From: Mycobacterium sp. SM1
Lineage (GTDB): Bacteria; Actinomycetota; Actinomycetes; Mycobacteriales; Mycobacteriaceae
Length of the DNA: 64,000 nt
Direction: 5' to 3'
Assembly: GCF_018361265.1 (NCBI RefSeq)
Contig: NZ_JAFLNH010000002.1
Location: forward strand, 620,001 to 684,000
The notes beneath the pieces are model-generated. The model was not told the origin of the DNA. It searched no databases and saw nothing but the letters and a program-made list of their open reading frames with translations. Both the position numbers and the translations under genes were made by a program. Below, piece by piece: positions 35,287 through 45,599 of this stretch (the first letter of the stretch is position 1; every line of letters starts with the position of its first letter).

Positions 35287-35940
35287 GTGAACTTCTGGCG
35301 CTCCAGCTCCCGCCACCCCGGTTGGCCGATGACCGTGGGGCCGCTGCGGGTCGAGGCGGGTGTGATCCGGTTGCGACCGGTGCGGATGCGCGACGGCGCA
35401 CAGTGGAGCCGAATCCGATTGGCCGATCGCGCCCACCTGGAGCCCTGGGAACCCAGCGCTGAGGGTGATTGGACCCTCCGGCATGCGGTTTCGGCCTGGC
35501 CGGCGCTGTACTCGATGCTGCGCTCCGAAGCCCGCAAAGGCCGCATGCTGCCGTACGCCATCGAGCTGGACGACGTGTTCTGCGGTCAGTTGACCATCGG
35601 CAACGTCACCCACGGGGCATTGCGGTCGGCATGGATCGGCTACTGGGTGTCCAGCGCGGTCACCGGGGGTGGGGTGGCCACCGGCGCGTTGGCGCTGGGC
35701 CTCGACCATTGCTTCGGTCCGGTGATGCTCCATCGCGTGGAGGCGACCGTGCGTCCGGAGAATGTGGCCAGCAGGGCTGTGCTGGCAAAGGTTGGCTTCC
35801 GTGAGGAAGGCCTGTTGCGCCGCTATCTGCAGGTCGACGGGGCGTGGCGCGACCACCTGCTGATGGGGCTGACCATCGAAGAGGTGTCCGGGTCGGTGAC
35901 GTCGACTCTCGTGCGCAGCGGGCACGCCAGCTGGGTGTAG
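35287..35940 (+). CDS. rimJ: GNAT N-acetyltransferase, RimJ type
   Basis: 217-residue GNAT protein of the RimJ/RimL type, which acetylates N-termini of ribosomal or other proteins. The fold is visible from IRLRPVRMRDGAQWSRIRLA through WIGYWVSSAVTGGGVATGAL (the acetyl-CoA pyrophosphate loop region) to HRVEATVRPENVASRAVLAKVGF, the typical RimJ C-terminal signature. It starts at a GTG 21 bases after moeA1 and probably belongs to the galU-moeA1 transcript. The actual substrate is not shown by sequence. Confidence 0.88.
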   Translation: MNFWRSSSRHPGWPMTVGPLRVEAGVIRLRPVRMRDGAQWSRIRLADRAHLEPWEPSAEGDWTLRHAVSAWPALYSMLRSEARKGRMLPYAIELDDVFCGQLTIGNVTHGALRSAWIGYWVSSAVTGGGVATGALALGLDHCFGPVMLHRVEATVRPENVASRAVLAKVGFREEGLLRRYLQVDGAWRDHLLMGLTIEEVSGSVTSTLVRSGHASWV

Positions 35941-36012
35941 CGCCCGCGGGCAAGCCGGGCTTGGGCACCCAACCCAACTGTTACTAGCGTGACATATGGG
36001 GCTAATGGTGCT

Positions 36013-36041
36013 TGTAATTCGCAAATTACAGGTGTGTAATT
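36013..36041. promoter_or_regulatory. Perfect AT-rich palindrome plus extra half-site upstream of glpR
   Basis: TGTAATT-CGCA-AATTACA at 36013-36030 is a perfect 7+4+7 inverted repeat, followed by a third TGTAATT half-site at 36035-36041. In DNA of this GC content such a cluster is unlikely by chance. It lies 85 bases upstream of the glpR ATG. I cannot name the regulator. Confidence 0.65.
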
Positions 36042-36125
36042 GTAGCGGCGCTGTGACAGTGGCACCCGTGCGGCGGCCGAGAACGGCGAGCGCACCCAGC
36101 CTGGCGCGGAAAGGAGCAGGTCGCC

Positions 36126-36953
36126 ATGCCCAGCATCCCGCAATCGCTGCTGTGGGTCTCGCTCGTGGTGCTCTGGCTATTCGTGCTGGTTCCGATGCTG
36201 GTCAGCAAGCGCGACGCGGTACGTCGCACCAGCGACGTGGCGCTGGCCACCCGGGTGCTCAACACCGCCGCCGGTGCCCGGCTGCTCAAGCGCACCGGTC
36301 CGGCCGCCGGGCATCGCAGCGACCCCGACTGGCAGCCGGAACAAGACCAACACGCCGACGCCGGCGACGATCCCGGTGACGACGACGAACGGCCGCAAGA
36401 CTCGGCAGCAGGCACCGGCAGCGAGCGCGACGCCGATGACGGTGCCGGTGGATTCGAATGCGTCGAGGACACGTCGGGTGTGGCGCCCGCAGCCGAACCG
36501 TCGACGGCCGACACGCCCGGGGTCTCGCGGCGTCGCCGCCACGACTTGGATGTCGCCGCCGCGGTCAGGGCTCGCAAATACGCGTTCCGCAAGCGCATGC
36601 TGCTGTCGATGGCGCTGATACTGGTGGGCTCGGCGGCGTCGGCGATCGCCGTGGCGCCAGGCGCCTGGTGGGTGTGCGCCAGCGTCGGCGTTGTCACGGC
36701 GCTCTACCTGGCGTATCTGCGCCGGCAGACCCGGATCGAGGAACGGCTGCGCCGCCGGCGGATGCAGCGGGTGGCGCGTTCGGGCCTTGGTGTGCAGAAC
36801 GCCCTGGACCAAGAGCTCGATGTGGTGTCCTCGCGGTTGCGGCGCCCGGGCGCGGTGGTGCTGGAGGTCGACGACGAGGATCCCACCTTCGAGCATCTCG
36901 ACCACGCGGCGTGCGCGCGGGACTACGACCTGCCGCGAGCCGCCGGTCAGTAG
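36126..36953 (+). CDS. glpR: Membrane protein, probable Glp receptor GlpR (Rv0996 type)
   Basis: 275 residues starting MPSIPQSLLWVSLVVLWLFVL, an N-terminal membrane helix followed by a cytoplasmic domain. That domain is largely acidic and low-complexity (residues ~60-135) with a conserved VRRTSDVALATRVLN stretch near the membrane. A second hydrophobic pair follows (ALILVGSAASAIAVAPGAWW, VCASVGVVTALYLAYL), then a basic tail. Position two genes after the MoeA-like Glp matches the corynebacterial glp/glpR arrangement, where GlpR anchors Glp at the divisome. The assignment rests on topology and context; the sequence itself has low complexity. Confidence 0.7.
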   Translation: MPSIPQSLLWVSLVVLWLFVLVPMLVSKRDAVRRTSDVALATRVLNTAAGARLLKRTGPAAGHRSDPDWQPEQDQHADAGDDPGDDDERPQDSAAGTGSERDADDGAGGFECVEDTSGVAPAAEPSTADTPGVSRRRRHDLDVAAAVRARKYAFRKRMLLSMALILVGSAASAIAVAPGAWWVCASVGVVTALYLAYLRRQTRIEERLRRRRMQRVARSGLGVQNALDQELDVVSSRLRRPGAVVLEVDDEDPTFEHLDHAACARDYDLPRAAGQ

Positions 36954-37022
36954 CCGGCGGGCCTGGGTTGGCGGCGGCCGCATTCGGTATGCGCCGGCCT
37001 GCTGGTAGCCTGCTAACCGCGA

Positions 37023-37095
37023 GGGGCTATGGCGCAGCTGGTAGCGCGACTCGTTCGCATCGAGTAGGTCAGGGGTTCGAATCCCCTTAGCTCCA
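37023..37095 (+). tRNA. tRNA-Ala (anticodon CGC)
   Basis: 73-base cloverleaf. The acceptor GGGGCTA pairs with TAGCTCC and contains the G3-U70 wobble pair that defines alanine identity; the discriminator is A. The anticodon stem ACTCG/CGAGT encloses loop TTCGCAT, giving CGC, which reads the GCG codon. The T arm is GGGG-TTCGAAT-CCCC. CCA is not encoded. Confidence 0.97.
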
Positions 37096-38453
<1,358 letters not shown>

Positions 38454-38454
38454 C

Positions 38455-39153
38455 GTGCTTTCCCCGCTGCCGCGACGCTGGCCCCGGGTCGCGACGCTGG
38501 TGCTGCTGCTTGCGGTCAGCTGCGTCTGCTCGGCCGGCTGCTCGAGCGGGCCGAAAACACCATCCCCGGGTGCGCCCACCGGCACCGCCCCGCTCAACCC
38601 GGCGAACATCGTCAAAGTTGCGGGCGCGCTGCCCCGGGGATACGAAGTGGCCAAGGTCACCGGCATTTCGGCACCCGCGCGGCTCTGGGGTCTCACGGCG
38701 GCGTCAGCCGCGCGCCCGCCGCAGTGCTCGGTGCTGGCCGACCCTGCGCGCGGACGTGTCGGCGCCGCGCGGGGGGTGTCCGGCTCTGGCGGCGGCGGCG
38801 TCGTCGACGCGGTGGTCGTAGCGTCCCCGTCGGGGCCGGTGACGCCGGATCCCCACGTCGTCACGCAGTGCCGGCAATGGGCCATCAGCGGCGGGCACGC
38901 TACGGCCCGTGTCCACCTCATCGACCCGCCGCATGTCGATGGTGTTGAAACTCTCGGCATGGCCGCCGACATCACGACAACCGCGGAGGGGGGCGCTGAA
39001 ATCCTTTCTCACGCCTACAGCTTTATTGCGTATCTGGGTGACTATTACGCGTTCACCACGCTGATCGCCGAACCGGGGTCGGCGGATTCGCCGCTAGCGC
39101 CGCAATTCGCCGCCGATCTGCTGGTGAAAACGGTGTCCGCGTTACGCGGCTGA
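38455..39153 (+). CDS. Putative lipoprotein, DUF5642 type (Rv0999-like)
   Basis: 232 residues from a GTG two bases after the pat stop, hence probably co-transcribed with it. A signal peptide (RRWPRVATLVLLLAVSCVC) leads to a lipobox ending SAGC-SSG, an acceptable though not ideal lipoprotein signal. The mature part begins with a Pro/Thr-rich linker and then the conserved PLNPANIVKVAGALPRGYEV and a C-terminal YLGDYYAFTTLIAEPGS. Function unknown. A paralog follows immediately. Confidence 0.75.
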   Translation: MLSPLPRRWPRVATLVLLLAVSCVCSAGCSSGPKTPSPGAPTGTAPLNPANIVKVAGALPRGYEVAKVTGISAPARLWGLTAASAARPPQCSVLADPARGRVGAARGVSGSGGGGVVDAVVVASPSGPVTPDPHVVTQCRQWAISGGHATARVHLIDPPHVDGVETLGMAADITTTAEGGAEILSHAYSFIAYLGDYYAFTTLIAEPGSADSPLAPQFAADLLVKTVSALRG

Positions 39154-39181
39154 TCGTGGTGTTTCGGGTAGATTGACGGCG

Positions 39182-39832
39182 ATGTTTAGGGCGGCGCTGG
39201 TGATCACGTGTGCGGGTGCGCTCGCCGCCTGCGCGCCGAGCAGGCCAGCCGCGTCGGTTGACATCGGCAAGGTTCTCGACGTGAAGGCGAGTTTCGGCCC
39301 GCAGTTCCGCGTCACCAGCGTCGCGCCGACGGGTATCAACCCGACGTTGTTCGCGGCCCAGAAACTGCCTCCCGGTATGACGTTCGAGCCGGCGGACTGC
39401 GCGAAATTTGCTCTGGGCCAATCGATGCCGCCGGGATTGCGGGGCAACATGGCCGCGGTGTCCGCCGAAGGCGCGGGCAACCGCTTCATCACCATCGCGG
39501 TGCAGACATCCCAGCCCGTGCCGATCACCCAGCCCGGGCGGAACTGTCAGAAAGTGGGATTCGCCGGCGGGCAATTGCGGGGGGTCATCGAGGTTGTCGG
39601 CGCGCCGCAGATCGCGGATGCCCAGACGCTGGGCGTGCACCGCGTTCTGCAGACGGTGCTCGACGGAAAGCCCAGCACCGGTGAGCTTTACGACTACTCC
39701 GCTCACTTCGGCAGCTATCAGGTTATCGTCACCGCCAATCCGCTTGTGGTCCCGGATAAACCCGTTGCCCCGGTTGACACGCAGCGAGCACGTGACCTGC
39801 TCGTCAAAGCGGTGGCCGCGATCCGCAGTTAA
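39182..39832 (+). CDS. Second putative lipoprotein, DUF5642 type
   Basis: 216 residues from ATG 39182. A short signal peptide (FRAALVITCAGALAAC) carries a good lipobox LAAC. The mature protein (VDIGKVLDVKASFGPQFRVT onwards) shares with the preceding protein the C-terminal pattern FGSYQVIVTANPLV followed by ARDLLVKAVAAIRS, compared with YYAFTTLIAEPGS followed by ADLLVKTVSALRG. The two are therefore tandem paralogs. Function unknown; probably attached to the outer face of the plasma membrane. Confidence 0.75.
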   Translation: MFRAALVITCAGALAACAPSRPAASVDIGKVLDVKASFGPQFRVTSVAPTGINPTLFAAQKLPPGMTFEPADCAKFALGQSMPPGLRGNMAAVSAEGAGNRFITIAVQTSQPVPITQPGRNCQKVGFAGGQLRGVIEVVGAPQIADAQTLGVHRVLQTVLDGKPSTGELYDYSAHFGSYQVIVTANPLVVPDKPVAPVDTQRARDLLVKAVAAIRS

Positions 39833-39894
39833 GCGCGCTCGGCGGCGGGCGCCGGCTCCGGCCCGGCCGGGCAAAGCGCGAGCTTAGCGCGGGC

Positions 39895-40491
39895 TTAGCG
39901 CACCTCGCGCGGCCGAAACTGGATGCTGATCCGGCGACCGGCGGGCACCGACGTCTTGGGAACCGAGTGCTCCCAGGTGCGCTGGCAGGATCCGCCCATC
40001 ACCAGCAGATCGCCGTGCGCCAGCGGCAGCCGCACCGACGGGCCGCCGCCGCGGCGCCGCAACGCAAAGGTGCGCGTGGCGCCCAGGCTGACGATCGCCA
40101 CCATGGTGTCTTCGGTGCTGCCGCGGCCGATGGTGTCGCCGTGCCAGGCGACGCTGTCAGAGCCGTCGCGGTACAGGCACAGCCCCACCGTGGTGAACGG
40201 CTCGCCGAGCTCACCCGCGTAGCTGTCGTTGAGCCGCCCCCGCAGCCGCTCAAGCAGGGGGTGCGGGGGATCCTCGGCGGTCAGGTCGTGGAAGCTGACC
40301 AGTCGCGGCACGTCAAGCACCCGGTCGTACATGTGACGGCGCTCGGCACGCCACGGCACCGTTGCGAGCAACGCGCCGAACAGATCATCGGCCTCGGCCA
40401 GCCAGCCCGTGCGGATGTCGATCCACGCGCCGTCACCGAGCTGGCGGCGTTGCGCGAGCTGAAACAGCGCCCCTTGCACCGCCGTCGTCAC
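39895..40491 (-). CDS. AlkB-like 2-oxoglutarate/Fe(II) dioxygenase (Rv1000c type)
   Basis: 198-residue AlkB-superfamily protein that would oxidatively remove alkyl groups from nucleic acid bases. The double-stranded beta-helix metal motif is present as His-X-Asp in VAWHGDTIG and the distal His in WEHSVPKTS. The 2-oxoglutarate-binding arginines are in [10 protein letters not shown]. The nucleotide-recognition lid region includes [21 protein letters not shown] start at 40491; divergent from arcA with 56 bases between the starts. Confidence 0.9.
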   Translation of the reverse strand: MTTAVQGALFQLAQRRQLGDGAWIDIRTGWLAEADDLFGALLATVPWRAERRHMYDRVLDVPRLVSFHDLTAEDPPHPLLERLRGRLNDSYAGELGEPFTTVGLCLYRDGSDSVAWHGDTIGRGSTEDTMVAIVSLGATRTFALRRRGGGPSVRLPLAHGDLLVMGGSCQRTWEHSVPKTSVPAGRRISIQFRPREVR

Positions 40492-40547
40492 GCCAGGAAG
40501 TGTATCGCCGAGCCACCCGCCTGAGGGCCGGCGTTACCGTGCTAGGT

Positions 40548-41768
40548 GTGAGTGTCACCGAGTTGGGCTGCGATTCCGAGGTGGGCACGCTGCGGGCCGC
40601 GATCCTGCACCGCCCGGGGGCGGAGCTGCGGCGCCTCACCCCGCGCAACAACGACCAGCTGCTTTTCGACGGGCTGCCGTGGGTCTCGCGCGCGCAGGAG
40701 GAGCACGACGCGTTCGCCGAGCTGCTGCGCTCCCGCGGCGTGGAGGTTCTGTTGCTGGCCGACCTGTTGACCGAGGCGCTGGAAAGCGGAGCCGCCCGGA
40801 TGCAGGGGATCGCCGCCGCGGTAGACGCTCGACGGTTGGGATTGCCGCTGGCTCAGGAGCTTTCAGCCTACCTGCGGAGCCTGGCCCCCGCTGATCTCGC
40901 GCAGGTTTTGACGGCCGGCATGACCTTTACCGAGCTGCCCGAAAGCGCGACCGACATGTCGCTGGTGCGCCGGATGCACCACGGCGCGGATTTCGTCATC
41001 GAGCCGTTGCCCAATCTGGTGTTCACCCGGGATTCGTCGGTGTGGATCGGACCCCGGGTGATCATCCCGTCGCTGGCGCTGCCGGCCCGTGCCCGCGAGG
41101 CCTCGTTGACCGATCTCATCTACGCCCATCACCCGCGGTTCAGCGGTGTCCGGCGGGCATATGAATCGCACACCGCGCCCGTCGAGGGCGGGGATGTGCT
41201 GTTGCTCGCCCCGGGCGCCGTCGCGGTGGGGGTAGGCGAGCGGACCAGCCCGGCCGGGGCGGAGGCCTTGGCCCGCAGCCTGTTCGACGACGGCCTTGCG
41301 CACACCGTGCTCGCCGTGCCGATCGAGCAAAAGCGGGCCCAGATGCACCTGGACACGGTGTGCACGATGGTCGACACCGACGCGGTGGTGATGTATGCGA
41401 ACGTCGTCGACACGCTGTCCGCGTTCACTATTCATCACACCCCCGACGGCGTGCAGATCGACGAGGAGGCACCGTTCCTCGAGGCCGCGGCAAACGCCCT
41501 GGGGATCGACAAACTCCGTGTCATCGACACCGGGCGGGATCCCGTCATCGCAGAACGCGAGCAGTGGGACGACGGCAACAACACCCTGGCGTTGGCGCCG
41601 GGCGTCGTCGTCGCCTACGAGCGCAACAGCCAAACCAATGCCCGCCTGCGGGATGCGGGCATCGAAGTGCTCACCATCGCCGCCTCCGAGCTGGGCACCG
41701 GTCGCGGCGGTCCGCGCTGCATGGCGTGTCCGGTGGCCCGCGACCCGCTGGGGCTTAACGCCAACTAG
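40548..41768 (+). CDS. arcA: Arginine deiminase
   Basis: Converts arginine to citrulline and ammonia. The 406-residue protein carries the guanidino-modifying fold: [21 protein letters not shown] at the N-terminus, [14 protein letters not shown] (Asp of the active site), the EGGDVLLL loop and the C-terminal nucleophile Cys in GPRCMACPV. No arcB or arcC genes are nearby, so a complete deiminase pathway is not shown here. The GTG at 40548 gives the normal family length. The 3' end overlaps the convergent pmt gene by 14 bases. Confidence 0.95.
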   Translation: MSVTELGCDSEVGTLRAAILHRPGAELRRLTPRNNDQLLFDGLPWVSRAQEEHDAFAELLRSRGVEVLLLADLLTEALESGAARMQGIAAAVDARRLGLPLAQELSAYLRSLAPADLAQVLTAGMTFTELPESATDMSLVRRMHHGADFVIEPLPNLVFTRDSSVWIGPRVIIPSLALPARAREASLTDLIYAHHPRFSGVRRAYESHTAPVEGGDVLLLAPGAVAVGVGERTSPAGAEALARSLFDDGLAHTVLAVPIEQKRAQMHLDTVCTMVDTDAVVMYANVVDTLSAFTIHHTPDGVQIDEEAPFLEAAANALGIDKLRVIDTGRDPVIAEREQWDDGNNTLALAPGVVVAYERNSQTNARLRDAGIEVLTIAASELGTGRGGPRCMACPVARDPLGLNAN

Positions 41769-43317
41769 GCAGCCAGATCTCCATGTTCCAGGTGGCCTGG
41801 GAGATCGGCTGGCCGGTGAGCACCGGAAACAGCCAGGCGAAGTTGGTGAGCACCAGCGCCACGTAGCAGGAGACGACGATCAGCCCCAGCGTGCGGCGTT
41901 CGGCGCCTTGGTGAGGCTGGTAGAGAACGTCGCCGAGAATCAGCGCGATCGCCATCACCAAAAACGGTGCCATGGTGGCCGCGTAAAAAAAGTACATCTG
42001 CCGGTCGATGTCGGCGAACCACGGCAGCCAGCCCGCGCAGTAGCCGACCAGCACCGCGGCGTAGCGCCAGTCGGAACGCACGAACGACCGCCAGGCGGCG
42101 TAACCGAGCACCGGCACCGCGAGCCACCACATGGCGGGGGTGCCGACGAGCATCACCGCCCGCACGCACGATTGCGCGCCGCAACCGGGGACGTTTTGCT
42201 GGTCGATGGCGTAGAGCACCGGGCGCAGCGACATCGGCCAGGTCCACGGCTTGGATTCCCACGGGTGGTAGTTGCCCGCGGAGTTCGTCAGGCCGGCATG
42301 GAAATGGTAGGCGTTATAGGTGTAATGCCATAGCGAGCGGATGGCGTCGGGTAACGGAATGACGCCTTTCTCGCCGATCGATTGGCCGGCCTCGTGGCGG
42401 TTGATCGCGGTCTCGGAGGCAAACCACGGCGCATAGGAAGCCAGGTAGACCGCGAACGGGATGAGCAGCAGCGCATACCCGGTGGGTCCCAGATCCCGCC
42501 GGACCACCCCCAGCCACGGCCGTAGCACCCGATGCTGGCGGCGGGCCACCACGTCGAACGCCAACGACATGGCACCGAAGAACAGCACAAAGTACAGGCC
42601 GGACCACTTTGTCGCGCAAGCCAATCCGAGCAGCACCCCGGCACCGAAACGCCACCAGCGGACCCCCAGCCGTGGGCCCCAGGGGGTTTCGGCGATACGG
42701 CCGTCGGTCAGCACCAGATGCATCCGTTCGCGAACCTGATCGCGGTCGACGATGAGCGCACCGAACGCGGCCACCACGAAGAAGACGAGGAAACCGTCCA
42801 GCAGCGCGGTGCGGGAGGCGACAAAGCTGACACCGTCACCGATGAGCAGCAACCCCGCGATGGCACCGACCAGCGTCGAGCGGCTGATTCGCCGCACGAT
42901 CCGCACCACCAGCGCCACCATGATCACCCCGAGCAGCGCGCCGCTGAACCGCCAGCCCAGCCCGGTATAGCCGAAGATCGCTTCCCCGAGCGCGATCAGT
43001 TGCTTGCCGACCGGCGGGTGAACCACCAGGCCGTAGCCGGGGTTGTCCTCCACGCCGTGGTTGTGCAGCATTTGCCAGGCTTGCGGCGCGTAATGCTTCT
43101 CGTCGAAGATCGGCGTGCCGGCATCGGTCGGCGAGCCCAAGTTGAGGAACCGGGTCACCGCCGCCAGCGCGGTGATCACCGCGGTCACCACCCAGCTGCG
43201 CAACCGGTCGGCGGGCCCGAAATCGGCGACCGGCACCAGCGGCCCGGGGCTGATGACCGGCGCGGGGTGCGCCGCGGCCGCCGCTATCGGGGCTTCGCGG
43301 GGCGGGGCGGTCATCAT
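41755..43317 (-). CDS. pmt: Dolichyl-phosphate-mannose-protein mannosyltransferase (Pmt)
   Basis: GT39-family integral membrane enzyme that transfers mannose from polyprenyl phosphate to Ser/Thr of exported proteins during Sec translocation. The 520-residue protein has the acidic first loop [13 protein letters not shown] with the catalytic Asp-Glu and the [18 protein letters not shown] segment, followed by about ten transmembrane helices and the conserved loops [18 protein letters not shown] and [19 protein letters not shown]. The length and topology match M. tuberculosis Rv1002c. ATG 43317; divergent from rsmI. Confidence 0.95.
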   Translation of the reverse strand: MMTAPPREAPIAAAAAHPAPVISPGPLVPVADFGPADRLRSWVVTAVITALAAVTRFLNLGSPTDAGTPIFDEKHYAPQAWQMLHNHGVEDNPGYGLVVHPPVGKQLIALGEAIFGYTGLGWRFSGALLGVIMVALVVRIVRRISRSTLVGAIAGLLLIGDGVSFVASRTALLDGFLVFFVVAAFGALIVDRDQVRERMHLVLTDGRIAETPWGPRLGVRWWRFGAGVLLGLACATKWSGLYFVLFFGAMSLAFDVVARRQHRVLRPWLGVVRRDLGPTGYALLLIPFAVYLASYAPWFASETAINRHEAGQSIGEKGVIPLPDAIRSLWHYTYNAYHFHAGLTNSAGNYHPWESKPWTWPMSLRPVLYAIDQQNVPGCGAQSCVRAVMLVGTPAMWWLAVPVLGYAAWRSFVRSDWRYAAVLVGYCAGWLPWFADIDRQMYFFYAATMAPFLVMAIALILGDVLYQPHQGAERRTLGLIVVSCYVALVLTNFAWLFPVLTGQPISQATWNMEIWLPSWR

Positions 43318-43391
43318 CGGCGCCGCCCCTCCTTATCGCTTCGCTCTGCATCGTCGTCGGCGAGCATCACAACGATCGTAGGCTGTCCGCC

Positions 43392-44237
43392 ATGAGCGGT
43401 GGATTGTTGCTGGCCGCGACCCCGTTGGGTCAGCCGCTCGACGCCTCACCACGGCTGGTGCAGGCCCTGGGCTCCGTCGATGTCATCGCTGCCGAAGACA
43501 CCCGGCGGCTGCGGCGGCTGGCCGGGGCGCTCGACGTGCGGATCCCCGGTAGGGTGATCAGCCTTTTCGACCAAAACGAGGACGCGCGGGTGCCCGCCCT
43601 CCTCGCCGAGATCCGCGCCGGAGCCACGGTTCTGGTGGTCAGCGACGCCGGGATGCCGCTGATCAGTGACCCGGGCTACCGGCTGGTGACCGCCTGTATA
43701 GACGCCGGCCTGGCGGTGAGGTGCCTGCCGGGCCCGTCGGCGGTGACCGCGGCGCTGGCGCTGTCGGGGCTGCCGTCGGACAAGTTCTGTTTCGAGGGTT
43801 TTGCGCCGCGTAGCCGCTCGGCCCGCCGGACGTGGCTGGCGTCGCTGGCCGGCGAGTCGCGTACCTGTGTGTTCTTCGAATCGCCGCGCCGTTTGCCGGC
43901 GTGTCTGCGAGACGCGGTCGAGCTGCTCGGCGGCGCCCGCCGCGCGGTGGTCTGCCGAGAGCTGACCAAAGCGCACGAGGAAGTGGTGCGTGGCCCGCTG
44001 GAGGAACTCGCCCGGTGGGCGGCCGACGGGGTGCTCGGCGAGATCACCGTGGTGCTGGCCGGTGCGCACCCGAGCCCGGACTTACCCGCTTTGGTGGCCG
44101 AGGCGCTGGCCCGGATCGCCGCGGGAACGGGTGTCAAAGACGCCTGCGCCCAGGTGATCGGCGCGACCCCGCACCCGCCGTCACGACGTGAGCTCTACGA
44201 CGCGGTCGTGCGATCGCGACGGCGAGGCCAGCGTTGA
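43392..44237 (+). CDS. rsmI: 16S rRNA 2'-O-methyltransferase (C1402)
   Basis: SAM-dependent tetrapyrrole-methylase-fold enzyme methylating C1402 of 16S rRNA. The 281-residue protein has the N-terminal signature LLLAATPLGQPLDASPRL, AAEDTRRLRRLAGAL, VSDAGMPLISDPGYRLVTA, GPSAVTAALALSGL and FEGFAPRSRSARRTWL, typical of RsmI. The first segment usually reads ATPIGN. Its 3' end overlaps the convergent pabB gene by 57 bases, so the two coding regions share sequence in opposite frames. Confidence 0.94.
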   Translation: MSGGLLLAATPLGQPLDASPRLVQALGSVDVIAAEDTRRLRRLAGALDVRIPGRVISLFDQNEDARVPALLAEIRAGATVLVVSDAGMPLISDPGYRLVTACIDAGLAVRCLPGPSAVTAALALSGLPSDKFCFEGFAPRSRSARRTWLASLAGESRTCVFFESPRRLPACLRDAVELLGGARRAVVCRELTKAHEEVVRGPLEELARWAADGVLGEITVVLAGAHPSPDLPALVAEALARIAAGTGVKDACAQVIGATPHPPSRRELYDAVVRSRRRGQR

Positions 44238-45464
44238 GGCGAACGCGGCCCCGACGATCGGTGCCGCCTTGTGCAGGCACTCCTCCCACTCGGCCTCCAC
44301 GGTGGAGTCGGCGGTGATCCCGCCGCCGACCCCCAGCACGGCGTTGCCGGTGGTGTCGAACTCGACGGTGCGGATCGCGACATTCAGTTCGCACCCGGCC
44401 ACCGGTGACGCCAAACCCACTGTGCCGCAATACACGCCGCGAGAAAACGGCTCCCAACGGGAAATCAATTGGCGGGCACGCAGCTTGGGTGTACCGGTGA
44501 CCGATGCCGGGGGGAAGGCGGCGTCCAGCAGGGCGGAGGTCGACAGCTCCGCCGGAACCTGCGCCGACACCGTCGACACCAGGTGCCACACGCCCGGCGC
44601 GCGCCGCACCACCAACAGCTCGGGCACGCTCACCGTGCCGGTGACCGCGACCCGGCCCAGGTCGTTACGCACCATGTCCACGATCATGATGTTTTCGGCC
44701 ACGTCTTTGACCGAAGCCCGCAGCGCCGACGGCCAGGCATCCGCCGGCAGGGTGCCCTTGATCGGACTGCTCGTCACCACCCCCCCGCGGCGGCGCAAAA
44801 ACAGCTCCGGCGACAGTGACGCGACCGCCCCCCAGGCTCCCGCGACGTAGGCGGCCCGCGCCGGGGCGGTGCGGGTGATGGCCTCGACGAAGAAGTCCAG
44901 CGGGTTCCCGGTGACGGTCCCGGTGAACTGCGTGCACACGCAGGCTTGATAAACCTCGCCCGCGGCGATCGCCTCCAGGCAGGCCAGCACCCCGGCGCGA
45001 TGGGCCGCCCGGTCCGGCGCGCCCCAGTCGATGCGGCAGGCCCGTGGCGGTCGCCTGCTTGTCAGCGCGTCGGCCAGCCAAGGCGGCATCGGGATGCCGG
45101 ACAGGCTCTCATACCACCACTGGTTGCCGCGGTCGCGGCGCAGCACGCAGTCCGTCCAGCCCCCGGCGGCTTCGGGGATGCGGTTGGGGCGCCCGTCGGC
45201 GCCGGCGTCCGGATAGGACAGGTAGCCGATCCAGCCGCCGCCCACCGCCGCGCAATCCGAGGCGGCCAAACCGGGCGAAACGTCGAATGCGTCGGCGACG
45301 TCGACCGGTCGCACCGACACACTGGGCGCGATCACCGCGAGCGCGTCGAACCACTCGCCGGTCAGCGCGGCCGGCGGCGGCAGGCCCAGCCGGCCGGCGG
45401 CCTCGCCGACGGCGCGCAGCACCCGCGGTGCGCCGCCCAGGTCGCCGAGCCGGTCGATTCGCAC
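44181..45464 (-). CDS. pabB: Para-aminobenzoate synthase component I
   Basis: Chorismate-using aminodeoxychorismate synthase, first step of folate p-aminobenzoate synthesis. The 427-residue protein shows the chorismate-binding fold: AIAAGEVYQACVCTQF, LSPELFLRRRGGVVTSSPIKG, VDMVRNDLGRVA, the PPASVTGTPKLRA segment and the final VGGGITADSTVEAEWEECL. The GTG at 45464 follows conserved family length; another GTG directly precedes it, and the frame is open to 45584. An MprA-like repeat lies just upstream. Confidence 0.92.
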   Translation of the reverse strand: MRIDRLGDLGGAPRVLRAVGEAAGRLGLPPPAALTGEWFDALAVIAPSVSVRPVDVADAFDVSPGLAASDCAAVGGGWIGYLSYPDAGADGRPNRIPEAAGGWTDCVLRRDRGNQWWYESLSGIPMPPWLADALTSRRPPRACRIDWGAPDRAAHRAGVLACLEAIAAGEVYQACVCTQFTGTVTGNPLDFFVEAITRTAPARAAYVAGAWGAVASLSPELFLRRRGGVVTSSPIKGTLPADAWPSALRASVKDVAENIMIVDMVRNDLGRVAVTGTVSVPELLVVRRAPGVWHLVSTVSAQVPAELSTSALLDAAFPPASVTGTPKLRARQLISRWEPFSRGVYCGTVGLASPVAGCELNVAIRTVEFDTTGNAVLGVGGGITADSTVEAEWEECLHKAAPIVGAAFASTLASPSRSHDRVVELTS

Positions 45465-45481
45465 CACCCCAGCTTGACAGA

Positions 45482-45500
45482 TTCTCAGCGGCGTTCTCAG
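45482..45500. promoter_or_regulatory. Repeated TTCTCAG motif upstream of pabB
   Basis: TTCTCAG occurs at 45482-45488 and 45494-45500, direct repeats with 12-base spacing, 18 bases upstream of the pabB start in the direction of that gene's promoter. It resembles the MprA boxes at 26315 and 28566 but has different spacing, and the gene lies on the other strand. Confidence 0.35.
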
Positions 45501-45599
45501 TGGCGACTGATCTGGTGGCTTTCGGCATGCCGCGAGAGTGCCACTACCGGCGGGTCTACTCGGCAAACGCGTCGCGGGATGCACGCTCGCGACGGCGAC

